From Sphingobacterium griseoflavum (GTDB lineage: Bacteria; Bacteroidota; Bacteroidia; Sphingobacteriales; Sphingobacteriaceae), in NCBI RefSeq assembly GCF_014653155.1, contig NZ_BNAF01000004.1, positions 62,001 to 126,000 on the forward strand: a stretch of DNA of 64,000 nt, in the 5' to 3' direction. The position numbers and the translations under genes were made by a program. The first letter of the stretch is position 1, and each line of letters starts with the position of its first letter. The notes beneath the pieces were generated by a model that saw nothing but the letters and a program-made list of their open reading frames with translations, ran no database searches and was not told where the DNA came from. Below, in pieces: positions 1 to 8,966 of this stretch.

Positions 1-160
1 ATCAGGTATTCTGTTTTCGTGTGCATAATAAAAGAAGTTTATAATCTACTCTAAAGTTACTAAAAAGAAGGCATATGCAAAACAGCAATCTAAATTTTAT
101 AAAACTAGGTGCGACTCGAAATTGTTATAGCTGTAGTTTACATGAAAAAAAGGAGGAAAT

Positions 161-541
161 ATGCTACCAGAATCAGGTAATAGCAAAATGGATAAACGAG
201 AAGAAGCCACAGCGAAACCGTCAGACGATTTGATCTACGATGCAGAAAAATCGTCATATGTATATGATGTCGCCAATGGAGATCCCGATTACGAGCATCC
301 AGCAGATTATCCGACGCTGAGCGAAGGCGCCGAAGACGATGACTCTAGCTACGACGAAGCAAATCCTTTCGTAGGTGATGAATATGCTGAGAAGGACGAA
401 CTTAAGGGTGAAAATCTAGAAAATTCAAATATGCATATCGTAGGAGAAGAAGATTTGAAAGTAAGCCCTTATGACAAGAAGCTGGCGGAAGATATGGAAG
501 ACTATCGCGATGATTTGGACGAAGAGGGATATCCTAAATAA
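161..541 (+). CDS. Acidic small hypothetical protein
   Basis: A 126-residue protein very rich in Asp, Glu and Tyr, with no hydrophobic segment and no signal peptide, so probably soluble or partly disordered. I recognise no domain. The start is supported by a strong Shine-Dalgarno run, AGGAGG, a few bases before the ATG; a second Met at residue 10 is less well placed. The middle part is low-complexity with clusters such as AEDDDSSYDEANPF. A clear hairpin terminator follows the stop codon, so the gene appears to be a single unit. The function is unknown. That it is a real gene rests on the ribosome binding site, the open frame and the terminator. Confidence 0.75.
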   Translation: MLPESGNSKMDKREEATAKPSDDLIYDAEKSSYVYDVANGDPDYEHPADYPTLSEGAEDDDSSYDEANPFVGDEYAEKDELKGENLENSNMHIVGEEDLKVSPYDKKLAEDMEDYRDDLDEEGYPK

Positions 542-568
542 ATTAAAGTATCTGATTTCTAATTATTT

Positions 569-602
569 AAAAAGAGTGAAGTTAAAAACTTCACTCTTTT
601 TG
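569..602 (+). terminator. Intrinsic terminator of the acidic protein gene
   Basis: Near-perfect inverted repeat with arms AAAAAGAGTGAAGTT and AACTTCACTCTTTTT around a short A-rich loop. Its T-rich 3' arm runs into TGTTTTT. It lies 30 nt after the stop codon at 541. Confidence 0.85.
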
Positions 603-1004
603 TTTTTAATTCCTATTTTTATCTGACAACTATAAACTACTTTTAATCGACTGTAAACTACTATTCTTATGACTACTTACATGTGCTTATTTCCTGTGTT
701 TCTGAAGTACAAAAAATCTACAAGGCCGCGCTAATACATCGCCTTCTTTTGGCCTTTTATTCGGTATCCAAAACGTGTGATCCTATGAGAATACCTGGAT
801 CGACCTAACGGTCGCAGCCTTTTCTTATGGCTATTGCCTTTTCGGAAAATACGTTTTGTGTTCAAGCTCAGCTATCATTTGGACGCGTGGCACTGCCGTG
901 TCTGGATTAACCGTATTCGATTGCCAAGATCTTTCAACCCCCGGCACCATGCTGCTGGAGGGGCTATTTCATTACTTTTTTCTAATCATCATAAACTCAT
1001 ACTT
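603..1004. other. Gap of about 400 bp before susC
   Basis: No supported gene. The susC frame stays open upstream to 834, but the translated stretch 834-1004 is rich in His, Arg and Trp and does not look like a secretion signal, so I treat it as non-coding leader. A 9-bp direct repeat TAAACTACT occurs twice near 634-660. I could not find a convincing promoter; the best -10-like (-7) match is TACTTTTT at 973-980, with no -33 partner. Confidence 0.4.
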
Positions 1005-4000
1005 ATGCGAACAACACAAAGCTACAAGAAAGATTTTCGAAAGTTTCTGTATGTAGGAACATCAATCTTCACTTGTTTTGGTTATTCCCTGCCAAGTCAA
1101 TGTGTGTATGCCACGGGAGACCACCACCTCCTTTACATGCATCTCCAGCAGGAAAAAATTACGGTAAAGGGTGTGGTACGGAACCAAGAAAACGGGGAGG
1201 GCGTTCCGGGCGTAACCGTTACCGTTGTTGGAGGTAGCCTAGCCACAACAACGGACGCCAAGGGATACTACGAACTACCGGAAGTGCCTTCCAACGGACA
1301 GTTGCGCTTCAATATGGTGGGAATGGACCCCGTAACCGAAGAGGTGAACGGACGAACCGCGATCGATGTGCTTTTGCTGACGTCGAATGCCAGTATTGAC
1401 GAGGTCGTCGTTGTTGGATATGGAACACAGAAGCGGGAGACGGTAACAGGAGCCGTGGTAGCGGTAAAAGGAGAAGAATTGCAAAAATCGCCCGCGTTAA
1501 ATGTTTCCAATGCGATTGCTGGGCGTGTTCCCGGCGTTATAGCAACCAACGGCAGTGCCGAGCCTGGCTACGATGGATCGGCAATCCGGATCCGTGGATC
1601 CAACACCCTAGGAGACAGCGGACCATTAATTGTGATCGATGGTATCCCTGCCCGGCAGGGAGGCTTTGAAAGGCTGAACCCAGCCGATATCGAAAACATA
1701 TCGGTGCTAAAAGATGCTTCAGCGGCAATTTATGGTGCCCGGGCCGCCAATGGTGTTATTTTGGTCACGACTAAGCGCGGTAAAACCGGTAAACCAAAGC
1801 TATCCTACACCTTCAATCAAGGCTATTCGCAGCCCACGGTGATCCCCAAATTGGCCGATGCGAATCAATATGCAGAAATGCGGAATGAGTTGGAAATATT
1901 CAAGCTTCCGGTTTCAGAATGGTCTAGCGCGTTAAATGGTTTCAATACCAATGGAAGCTATTTGCGTCCCAACGGAACAACACTTGAAGCCCCCTTTACG
2001 CCAGAGGATAAAGCGCTTTTTGCAGACGGGAGCGACCCATGGGGCCACCCCAATACCGATTGGTACAAGGCTACTTTGAAAAATTGGTCGCCTCAGCAAC
2101 GACATAATGTCCAGATCGATGGTGGAACGGAAGACATGCGTTACCTATTATCGATGGGATACCAGAATCAAGACGGCTATTACAAAAATTCTGCAACCGG
2201 TTACCAACAGTATGATTTCCGCATAAATTTAGATGCAAACATCAATCCGTATATCAAGACGCAGTTTGGCGTGTTAGGCAGGCAGGAGGGCCGTAACTTC
2301 CCAACCAAGCCCGCTTCGACAATCTTTCGGATGCTTATGCGCGGAAATCCGACTATGCCCGCTTTTTGGCCGAATGGAATGCCCGGACCCGACATTGAGC
2401 ATGGTGAGAATCCTGTAGTGATAACAACGGACCAAACAGGATACAACCGTGATAAGCGTTATTACTTACAGACCAACGGGCAAGTGGATATTACCAACCC
2501 ATGGGTAGAAGGATTGAAATTATCGCTAAACGCCTCGGTGGATAAGTATATCAGAAAAACAAAGAACTGGGAAATTCCATGGTATCTCTATACCTGGCAG
2601 GGAGCCTACGAGGAAGACGGCGTGACACCTCAGTTGGTTCGTGGGATACGCGGCCCGGCCGAGCCTCGCCTGAGTCACGAGGACGAAGACCAGCTCAATA
2701 TGCTTTTGGGCGCTGTGCTGAGCTACGATAAGACTATCGGCGACCATAGCTTGAGTTTGCTGGCCGGTGTCAATCGGGAAACCATACGGAACGATTACCT
2801 GAGCGCCTTCAGACGCTATTTCCTTTCAACCGATATCGACTACCTATTCGCAGGCGGTGATGCGGAGAAAGATAACAATGGCGGTGCTTGGGAACGGGCA
2901 CGACTGAATTACTTCGGTCGGGTGGGCTACAACTACAAGCGCAAATATATTGGTGAATTTTTGTGGCGATATGATGGCTCGTATATGTTTCCGGAAAATA
3001 CACGATACGGATTTTTTCCCGGTGTGATGCTTGGATATCTGGTTTCAGAGGAGAATTTTTGGAAAGAAAATATTCCGGTTGTGAATTATTTCAAGGTACG
3101 CGGATCGTACGGACAGATGGGGAACGATAACATTTTTTACGATGACGAGCTTCAGGAATATCAATATTTTTCTACCTATGCATTTGGTAGCTATATCATC
3201 GGGGGCGATGTCGTAAAATCTTTGTTTGAAAGTCGTGTTCCAAATAGGTTTATCACCTGGGAGGTAGCCAATAACTATAATCTTGGTATAGATCTACAAT
3301 TGTTCGGAGGAAAAATGAATGCGGAGTTTGACGTGTTCCGAAATAGCCGCGAAAGTATTCTTTGGCAGCGGAATGCATCGATCCCGCATAGCAGCGGGAT
3401 GACACTTCCTGCGGAAAATATCGGTAAAGTGGATAACTCTGGATGGGAGTTTAACGTAGGATGGCAAGATAAGATCGGAGAATTGGGTTATCGCATCTCG
3501 GTTAACGGAGGCTACGCTAAAAATAAGATTATCTTTTGGGACGAGGCGCCTGGAGCTCCAACATGGCAGCAAAGTACCGGAAGAGCGATCAATGCGGGGC
3601 TATATTACATTTACGATGGCGTTTTCCGAGACCAAGCGGAAATTGATGCCAATACGTTGGATTATGGCGATATTACCAGCAACTTGCGGCCGGGTGATAT
3701 GAAATACCTTGACTATGACGGCGACGGAAAGATCACGCCCAATGACCGCGTCCGTCGCGACAAAAATACCGATCCGACCTTTCAGGGAGGGATCAATCTC
3801 GGCCTTACCTACAAGAATTTTGATCTCAATATCCTTTTCCAGGGTGCTACCGGCGGTGAATTGCGTGTAGCCACGGATGAATCGGGCGCAATAGGAAACT
3901 ACCTGTTGGATTTCTATGAAAACCGGTGGACAGTTGATAATCCAAGCAGTGAACACCCACGGATCACGGATCGGAGCGACCAGTACTACTCCAATAACAA

Positions 4001-4238
4001 CACGTATTGGTTGCGCAGTACAGACTATATTCGGTTGAAAAATGTCGAACTGGGATATAACCTGCCTTCCTCTGTACTAGAGAAGATGAAAATAAGCAAT
4101 CTTCGCGTTTTTCTAAGCGGATTCAATCTATTGACCTGGAGTAAATTAAAAGTATACGATCCTGAGTCGACCAATCAGCTTGGTCAATATTACCCACAAG
4201 CACGCTTGGTTAATGGGGGTGTAATGGTGTCATTTTAA
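1005..4238 (+). CDS. SusC/RagA-family TonB-linked outer membrane protein
   Basis: TonB-dependent outer-membrane channel that imports an oligomeric nutrient together with its SusD partner. With the start at 1005 it has 1077 residues, usual for the family. It shows an N-terminal export region, a carboxypeptidase-regulatory-like domain (about 50-130, beginning VKGVVRNQENGEGVPGV), the family motif DEVVVVGYG near 132, a plug domain (GRVPGV, IRIRG, LVVIDG-like LIVIDG, VLKDASAAIYGARAANGVILVTTK) and a long C-terminal barrel ending in Phe. The open frame extends to 834, but the Met at 1005 gives the best signal-like N-terminus. It has no STN domain, so signalling through an anti-sigma factor is unlikely. 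The susD gene follows after 12 nt. The substrate is not evident because no glycosidase, peptidase or sulfatase is adjacent. Confidence 0.93.
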   Translation: MRTTQSYKKDFRKFLYVGTSIFTCFGYSLPSQCVYATGDHHLLYMHLQQEKITVKGVVRNQENGEGVPGVTVTVVGGSLATTTDAKGYYELPEVPSNGQLRFNMVGMDPVTEEVNGRTAIDVLLLTSNASIDEVVVVGYGTQKRETVTGAVVAVKGEELQKSPALNVSNAIAGRVPGVIATNGSAEPGYDGSAIRIRGSNTLGDSGPLIVIDGIPARQGGFERLNPADIENISVLKDASAAIYGARAANGVILVTTKRGKTGKPKLSYTFNQGYSQPTVIPKLADANQYAEMRNELEIFKLPVSEWSSALNGFNTNGSYLRPNGTTLEAPFTPEDKALFADGSDPWGHPNTDWYKATLKNWSPQQRHNVQIDGGTEDMRYLLSMGYQNQDGYYKNSATGYQQYDFRINLDANINPYIKTQFGVLGRQEGRNFPTKPASTIFRMLMRGNPTMPAFWPNGMPGPDIEHGENPVVITTDQTGYNRDKRYYLQTNGQVDITNPWVEGLKLSLNASVDKYIRKTKNWEIPWYLYTWQGAYEEDGVTPQLVRGIRGPAEPRLSHEDEDQLNMLLGAVLSYDKTIGDHSLSLLAGVNRETIRNDYLSAFRRYFLSTDIDYLFAGGDAEKDNNGGAWERARLNYFGRVGYNYKRKYIGEFLWRYDGSYMFPENTRYGFFPGVMLGYLVSEENFWKENIPVVNYFKVRGSYGQMGNDNIFYDDELQEYQYFSTYAFGSYIIGGDVVKSLFESRVPNRFITWEVANNYNLGIDLQLFGGKMNAEFDVFRNSRESILWQRNASIPHSSGMTLPAENIGKVDNSGWEFNVGWQDKIGELGYRISVNGGYAKNKIIFWDEAPGAPTWQQSTGRAINAGLYYIYDGVFRDQAEIDANTLDYGDITSNLRPGDMKYLDYDGDGKITPNDRVRRDKNTDPTFQGGINLGLTYKNFDLNILFQGATGGELRVATDESGAIGNYLLDFYENRWTVDNPSSEHPRITDRSDQYYSNNNTYWLRSTDYIRLKNVELGYNLPSSVLEKMKISNLRVFLSGFNLLTWSKLKVYDPESTNQLGQYYPQARLVNGGVMVSF

Positions 4239-4250
4239 ACAACGGAGTAC

Positions 4251-6122
4251 ATGAACAACTTAAGATATTTTATATATGCGGGAACGATGCTGCTGACAGC
4301 AGTTTCCTGTAACGACGATTTTGTAAACACACAGCCGCTGGAAGAAGTTCCAAACGAGATTGTATGGCAAGATGCAGCATTGGCGGAAGCCTTTGTTTTT
4401 GAAATATACAATGGTTTTGGCGTTGGCGGATTTTATGAAGAACAAATGGCTTCTTTAACGGATGAGGCGCTATTCACCCATCCGGGGCGCGGTATCAATA
4501 CCATAACAGAAGGCCGTGCTAATGATGCCGATCAAGGAAGGCAGATGGACACCTACAGCTATGAGCAGATGTATATTCGCATCCGCGCGAGCAATATCGC
4601 GATACAAAACCTGCGCAACCCACAATTCGCTGATGCATCGCGCGCGGAGCAGCTATTGGGTGAAGCTTATTTTTTAAGAGCCTATTTTTACCAGCAGCTT
4701 TTGCGTACTTACGGTGCTGTGCCATTGATCGATTTTACATTCAAATTGGACGATGCGGACCATTCTATATCGCGAAACACCTACGCCGAGTGCGTGGACT
4801 TTATCATAGACGATTGTGATTCGGCAGCCTTGCTTCTAAATGGAGTGGCACGGGTCGATGGGCGTATTAATGAGGTAGCGGCATTGGCGCTGAAAGCGAG
4901 GGTGCTTACCTACGCCGCTAGCGACCTGCACGACAATGCGACGGCCAAATCAAATTCCTCGTTGCTAAACGGCTATGCAACACCAGAATTTATAGGCTAT
5001 ACATCTGGTAGCCGATCGGATCGCTGGACCTTGGCCAAACAAGCATCGCGTGCTGTATTGGACCATGCTGAATATGCTTACAAACTGGATTTGACGGAGA
5101 AAGCTACCGCCGATGAGGGAAAAGCGAATTATATCGCGATCGCGATGGGGGGAGGAAGTAAACTCGGTGACGCTGCAGGTAAGAGCGATCTTATTCTGGG
5201 CCGCTTTTTTAACGATCTAAAAGATGAACGCGGTGGTTGGGTAGGTCGCGATAACGGGCCGAATGGTTACCATAACTGGGCCGGCAACACGCCTACGCAG
5301 CTTTTGGTGGACGATTATGAGATGATCGACGGTACACGGTTTGATTGGGATAATCCGACGCATAAGGCAGCACCCTATCAGAACCGGGATCCCCGTTTGT
5401 ATGCGACCATCCTGCATGATGGAGCCGACTGGAAGCCGCGTACCGACGATGTAAAGGATCGCGATCCGTTTAACCAGATCCAAACCGGGCAGTACGAAGT
5501 TATAAATAATTCGGGTACCAAAACGGTACAGTATGGACTGGACACTCGAAACAGTCCGATCGAAGATTGGAACGGATCATACACCGGATACTACTACCGG
5601 AAGTTTGTAGATGCCGATCCTGCGATCGTCGATCAAAATACCAGACAACGTGTGCCTTGGCCCTTGTTGCGCTATACAGAGGCCATTTTGAACTATGTGG
5701 AAGCTTGCATCGAATTGGGCGAGGACGCGGAGGCGCTTCTTTGGCTAAACCGAATTCGCTTTCGGGCTGGTATGCCTGCTTTAGCAGAAACTGGAGAGGC
5801 CTTGCGTGCACGCTATCGGAATGAACGTCGTGTCGAGCTGGCTTACGAGGAACACCGGTATTTTGATGCACGCCGCTGGATGATTGCCGCACAGACCTTG
5901 GGGAGAAAAGCCACCACCATACGCATCGAGGGCAGACTGAAGCCCGGAAAGATGGTAAACCGATATAAATATGATACGGAAAATTACACCTATACCTATA
6001 CGGTAGGAACCATAGATCCGGGGATTGAAAATCGAGCATGGAACGATAAGATGTATTTCACATCCTTTCACCGCGATGAAATCAACCGAAATACCAAGCT
6101 GGTACAAAATCCAGGTTATTGA
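4251..6122 (+). CDS. SusD/RagB-family nutrient-binding lipoprotein
   Basis: Surface lipoprotein that caps the SusC channel and binds substrate. The N-terminus is a lipoprotein signal with lipobox LTAVSC, the lipidated residue being Cys20, followed by the typical acidic start NDDF. The rest shows the SusD/RagB helical TPR-like pattern (SNIAIQNLRNPQF, LGEAYFLRAYFYQQLLRTYGAVPL, NEVAALALKARVLTYAAS) and the conserved C-terminal stretch RYTEAILNYVEACIELG / RNERRVELAYEEHRYFDARRW. Its 623 residues are within the family range. It lies 12 nt after susC and is almost certainly co-transcribed. The ligand cannot be told from sequence alone. Confidence 0.93.
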   Translation: MNNLRYFIYAGTMLLTAVSCNDDFVNTQPLEEVPNEIVWQDAALAEAFVFEIYNGFGVGGFYEEQMASLTDEALFTHPGRGINTITEGRANDADQGRQMDTYSYEQMYIRIRASNIAIQNLRNPQFADASRAEQLLGEAYFLRAYFYQQLLRTYGAVPLIDFTFKLDDADHSISRNTYAECVDFIIDDCDSAALLLNGVARVDGRINEVAALALKARVLTYAASDLHDNATAKSNSSLLNGYATPEFIGYTSGSRSDRWTLAKQASRAVLDHAEYAYKLDLTEKATADEGKANYIAIAMGGGSKLGDAAGKSDLILGRFFNDLKDERGGWVGRDNGPNGYHNWAGNTPTQLLVDDYEMIDGTRFDWDNPTHKAAPYQNRDPRLYATILHDGADWKPRTDDVKDRDPFNQIQTGQYEVINNSGTKTVQYGLDTRNSPIEDWNGSYTGYYYRKFVDADPAIVDQNTRQRVPWPLLRYTEAILNYVEACIELGEDAEALLWLNRIRFRAGMPALAETGEALRARYRNERRVELAYEEHRYFDARRWMIAAQTLGRKATTIRIEGRLKPGKMVNRYKYDTENYTYTYTVGTIDPGIENRAWNDKMYFTSFHRDEINRNTKLVQNPGY

Positions 6123-6125
6123 TAG

Positions 6126-6146
6126 GAAGGGGCGTGCAGCCCCTTC
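6126..6146 (+). terminator. Hairpin after susD
   Basis: Perfect 8-bp stem GAAGGGGC/GCCCCTTC with a 5-nt loop, 4 nt after the susD stop, followed by a mixed T-rich rather than pure T tract. Probably the end of the susCD transcript. Confidence 0.65.
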
Positions 6147-6233
6147 TTCGTTGTTGATCAAGTCTTTGTTAAATTTACTGGAGTCATGGAATTTTATGAT
6201 GTATTTTCTGGAAGATTCCCTAAATTACATTCC

Positions 6234-8108
6234 ATGAAAAACGCGCACCAACATCGGTCATTGGACGACGTACACGAAAGTATAACGGTGCACCAAGGAA
6301 AATCTAAACTGAAGCGCTTGCTCAGTTTTTTTGGACCAGCCTATCTCATCAGTGTTGGATACATGGATCCAGGGAATTGGGCGACAGATCTTGCTGGTGG
6401 TAGTCAGTTTGGTTATGCGCTGTTGTGGGTGCTGTTGATGAGCAATCTCATGGCGCTACTTCTGCAAAGTTTGTGTACGCGATTGGGGATAGTTCGTGGC
6501 AAGGATTTGGCGCAATGTAATCGGGAGATATACCCAAAACGGATGAACTTTGTACTTTACATCCTCGCTGAATTGGCTATTGCGGCTTGTGACTTGGCCG
6601 AAGTATTGGGTATGGCCATTGGGCTAAACCTCCTATTTGGTATCGATATTTTATGGGGTGTTTTGATCAGCTTTGTCGATACCTTTCTACTGCTTTACTT
6701 GCAGCGGTTGGGCATGCGGAAGCTGGAGCTTTTGATCGTTGGGCTTATCACCTTGATCGGGATATGTTTTTTTGTAGAAATGTTTTTTGCACGGCCACAG
6801 TTGGATGAAGTGATGCAAGGATTCATTCCGTCTTTACCCAACCATGCAGCTCTTTATATTGCCATTGGCATCATTGGTGCTACGGTTATGCCGCATAACC
6901 TTTACCTGCATTCGGCTTTGGTGCAGACCAGAAAAATTGAAAGATCAACCTCCGCTATCCGTCGGGCGATAAAGTATAATTTTTTAGACAGTGCCATCGC
7001 CCTCCAACTGGCATTTTTTGTAAATGCTGCCATCTTAATATTGGCGGCATCAGTTTTTCACAAAAACGGTATGCACAATGTGGCAGAACTTCAAGATGCG
7101 TACCGGCTTTTAGGTAGCACGCTAGGCACAGATTGGGCTCCAAAACTGTTTGCAGTAGCACTAATCCTTGCTGGCCAAAGTTCCACCATTACCGGAACCT
7201 TAGCCGGTCAGATTGTGATGGAAGGGTATCTTCAATTGCGGATCAGCCCCTTTTTGCGCCGTTTGCTCACCCGCTTGTTGGCCATTGTTCCTGCCATTGT
7301 CGTCATTGTGTTATTCGGCGATAAGGAAGTGGGGCAGATGTTGATTTTTTCGCAGGTACTCCTAAGCATGCAGCTCGCCTTTGCAGTGATTCCACTGATT
7401 CATTTTGTAAGCGATCGAGCAAAGATGGGAGAGTTCGCAATCGGTTCGTACACGCGCTTCTTCAGTTGGTTGATTGCAGCGGTGATAGCGGTGCTCAATT
7501 TTCAGCTGGTGTTTTCGGAAGTAGGCCGATGGTTGAGCCAGGTGGAGCACGTGTTGCTTCGTGTGCTGATTGTTGGTAGCGCTTTAGGCCTGTTGCTGCT
7601 GTTGCTGATGACCTTCGTTTATCCCTGGGTGCTAAGGCGTAGAGCCGTTCGTTCGGACGTACATACATCCTTTGAGGTATTGGAATTTAAGGCGGCTTCA
7701 TCTTTTCGAACGATCCTCTTGGCATTGGATTTTTCCAGATCGGACGAGAAGGTCATCAGTCAGGTTCTGCAACATAGTCCAAGCGCGTGCAAGCTCGTGC
7801 TGATTCATGTCGTGGAGAGTGCCAGTGTAAAATACACCGGCGGAACAACCGAAGACTTGGAGGCTAGGGAAGATAGGAGGCGTTTAGAGCAATATGCGAC
7901 ATTTTTACGCGATAAGAACTATGTCGTAACCTGTGCCTTGCGCTACAACGATAGGATAAACGCCATACGCATTTGTTGCGAACAGTACCATGCCGATTTA
8001 TTGATCGTTGGCAGCCACGGGCACACAGGGTTTAAGGACGTTATTTTTGGAGAAACGGTAAATAAATTGAGACACGCGGGGAAGATTCCGGTCCTCATAG
8101 CACAATAA
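6234..8108 (+). CDS. Nramp divalent metal transporter fused to a C-terminal universal stress (Usp) domain
   Basis: Proton-coupled Mn2+/Fe2+ importer of the Nramp/MntH family in the inner membrane, with an extra cytoplasmic domain. The transporter part (to about residue 460) has the metal-binding motif DPGN in helix 1 (GYMDPGNWATDLAGG), the MPHN motif in helix 6 (ATVMPHNLYLHSALVQTR) and about 11 hydrophobic helices. The last 140 residues (from FRTILLALDFS) are a UspA-like fold ending with the nucleotide-binding signature GSHGHTGFKDVIFGETVNKL. Typical MntH ends after the helices at about 410-440 residues. An in-frame ATG at 6186 would add 16 residues; I prefer 6234 because TAAATTTA at 6170-6177 resembles a promoter -7 box. 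The SDR gene follows after 10 nt. Confidence 0.9.
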   Translation: MKNAHQHRSLDDVHESITVHQGKSKLKRLLSFFGPAYLISVGYMDPGNWATDLAGGSQFGYALLWVLLMSNLMALLLQSLCTRLGIVRGKDLAQCNREIYPKRMNFVLYILAELAIAACDLAEVLGMAIGLNLLFGIDILWGVLISFVDTFLLLYLQRLGMRKLELLIVGLITLIGICFFVEMFFARPQLDEVMQGFIPSLPNHAALYIAIGIIGATVMPHNLYLHSALVQTRKIERSTSAIRRAIKYNFLDSAIALQLAFFVNAAILILAASVFHKNGMHNVAELQDAYRLLGSTLGTDWAPKLFAVALILAGQSSTITGTLAGQIVMEGYLQLRISPFLRRLLTRLLAIVPAIVVIVLFGDKEVGQMLIFSQVLLSMQLAFAVIPLIHFVSDRAKMGEFAIGSYTRFFSWLIAAVIAVLNFQLVFSEVGRWLSQVEHVLLRVLIVGSALGLLLLLLMTFVYPWVLRRRAVRSDVHTSFEVLEFKAASSFRTILLALDFSRSDEKVISQVLQHSPSACKLVLIHVVESASVKYTGGTTEDLEAREDRRRLEQYATFLRDKNYVVTCALRYNDRINAIRICCEQYHADLLIVGSHGHTGFKDVIFGETVNKLRHAGKIPVLIAQ

Positions 8109-8118
8109 TATACATCAT

Positions 8119-8907
8119 ATGCAAATATCATTAAAGGGAAAACGGGCCTTGGTTGGTGGGAGTAGTTCAGGTATTGGAAAGGCGATTGCCATTGCCTTGG
8201 CAGCTTGCGGAGCGGAAGTCGTGCTGATGGCTAGAAATGAGGATAAGCTTCGGGCAGTCCTGCAAGAGTTGGATGTCAGGAACAATCAGCATCATAGTTA
8301 TCTGCTGACGGATTTTAACGATTACGACAGACACAAAGAAAAGATGACCCATTTCTTCGCGAACGACCGGGTTGACATCCTGATCAATAATACGAATGGC
8401 CCATCGGCGGGCAATCTTTTTTCGAAAGAGGAGGGGGATTATCAGAAAGCCTTCGAGCTGCTCTTTCAAAATGCCGTATTTGCCAGCTCACTAGCCATAC
8501 CGTACATGCAGGATCAAAAGTTTGGTCGGATAATCAATGTTTCCTCCATGACGGTCAAGGAACCAGTTGACACACTTGTACTGTCCAACACCATGCGCAG
8601 CGCATTGGCTAGCTGGAGCAAATCGCTGGCGAGAGAAGTTGCCAAGCATAACATTACTGTTAATTCAGTTTTGACAGGATTTTTTGATACCGACCGCTTG
8701 AACGCCTTAATGAATGTACAGGCCGAAAATCAAGGCATTTCTTTTGCCGAAGTGAAGAAGTCGCGTATTTCTTCCATCCCGATGCGCCGGCTAGGAAGAC
8801 CGGAAGAGTATGGCAACTTAGTGGCCTTTTTGGCTTCTGAACAGGCTTCGTTCTTAACGGGCGCAGCTATCCCACTTGACGGTGGGGCAAGCGCTGCCTT
8901 TTTCTAG
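8119..8907 (+). CDS. SDR-family protein with atypical active site
   Basis: Rossmann-fold protein of the short-chain dehydrogenase/reductase superfamily (262 residues). The cofactor motif GGSSSGIGKAIAIALA is near the N-terminus, with INNTNG in the middle (like NNAG) and IPLDGGAS at the C-terminus. The catalytic Ser (INVSS) is present, but at the place where YxxxK should follow 13 residues later the sequence reads SNTMR, so Tyr is replaced by Ser and Lys by Arg. A subgroup annotated as FabG-like reductases shares this pattern as far as I recall, so it is probably a natural variant and not decay. It lies 10 nt after the Nramp-Usp gene, likely the same transcript. Substrate unknown. Confidence 0.88.
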   Translation: MQISLKGKRALVGGSSSGIGKAIAIALAACGAEVVLMARNEDKLRAVLQELDVRNNQHHSYLLTDFNDYDRHKEKMTHFFANDRVDILINNTNGPSAGNLFSKEEGDYQKAFELLFQNAVFASSLAIPYMQDQKFGRIINVSSMTVKEPVDTLVLSNTMRSALASWSKSLAREVAKHNITVNSVLTGFFDTDRLNALMNVQAENQGISFAEVKKSRISSIPMRRLGRPEEYGNLVAFLASEQASFLTGAAIPLDGGASAAFF

Positions 8908-8966
8908 CAAGGAGGTACAGATCTTGATTTAACAGATTGGAGAGGACTTTTCGGGCGTTTCCGCAA

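Noticed and set aside
1-160. End of another gene at the left edge
   Set aside because: Stops occur in all frames and no family sequence is visible; apart from the ribosome site for the gene at 161 nothing is supported.
634-660. Direct repeat TAAACTACT before susC as a regulator site
   Set aside because: Only nine bases, two copies, AT-rich setting and no similar copy elsewhere in the window; could be chance.
834-1004. N-terminal extension of SusC from the ATG at 834
   Set aside because: The encoded residues are His/Arg/Trp-rich without a signal peptide, and the ATG at 1005 gives a plausible secreted N-terminus.
5500-6039. Minus-strand 179-codon ORF inside susD
   Set aside because: Antisense shadow of a clear SusD gene; composition is not protein-like and no start signals are present.
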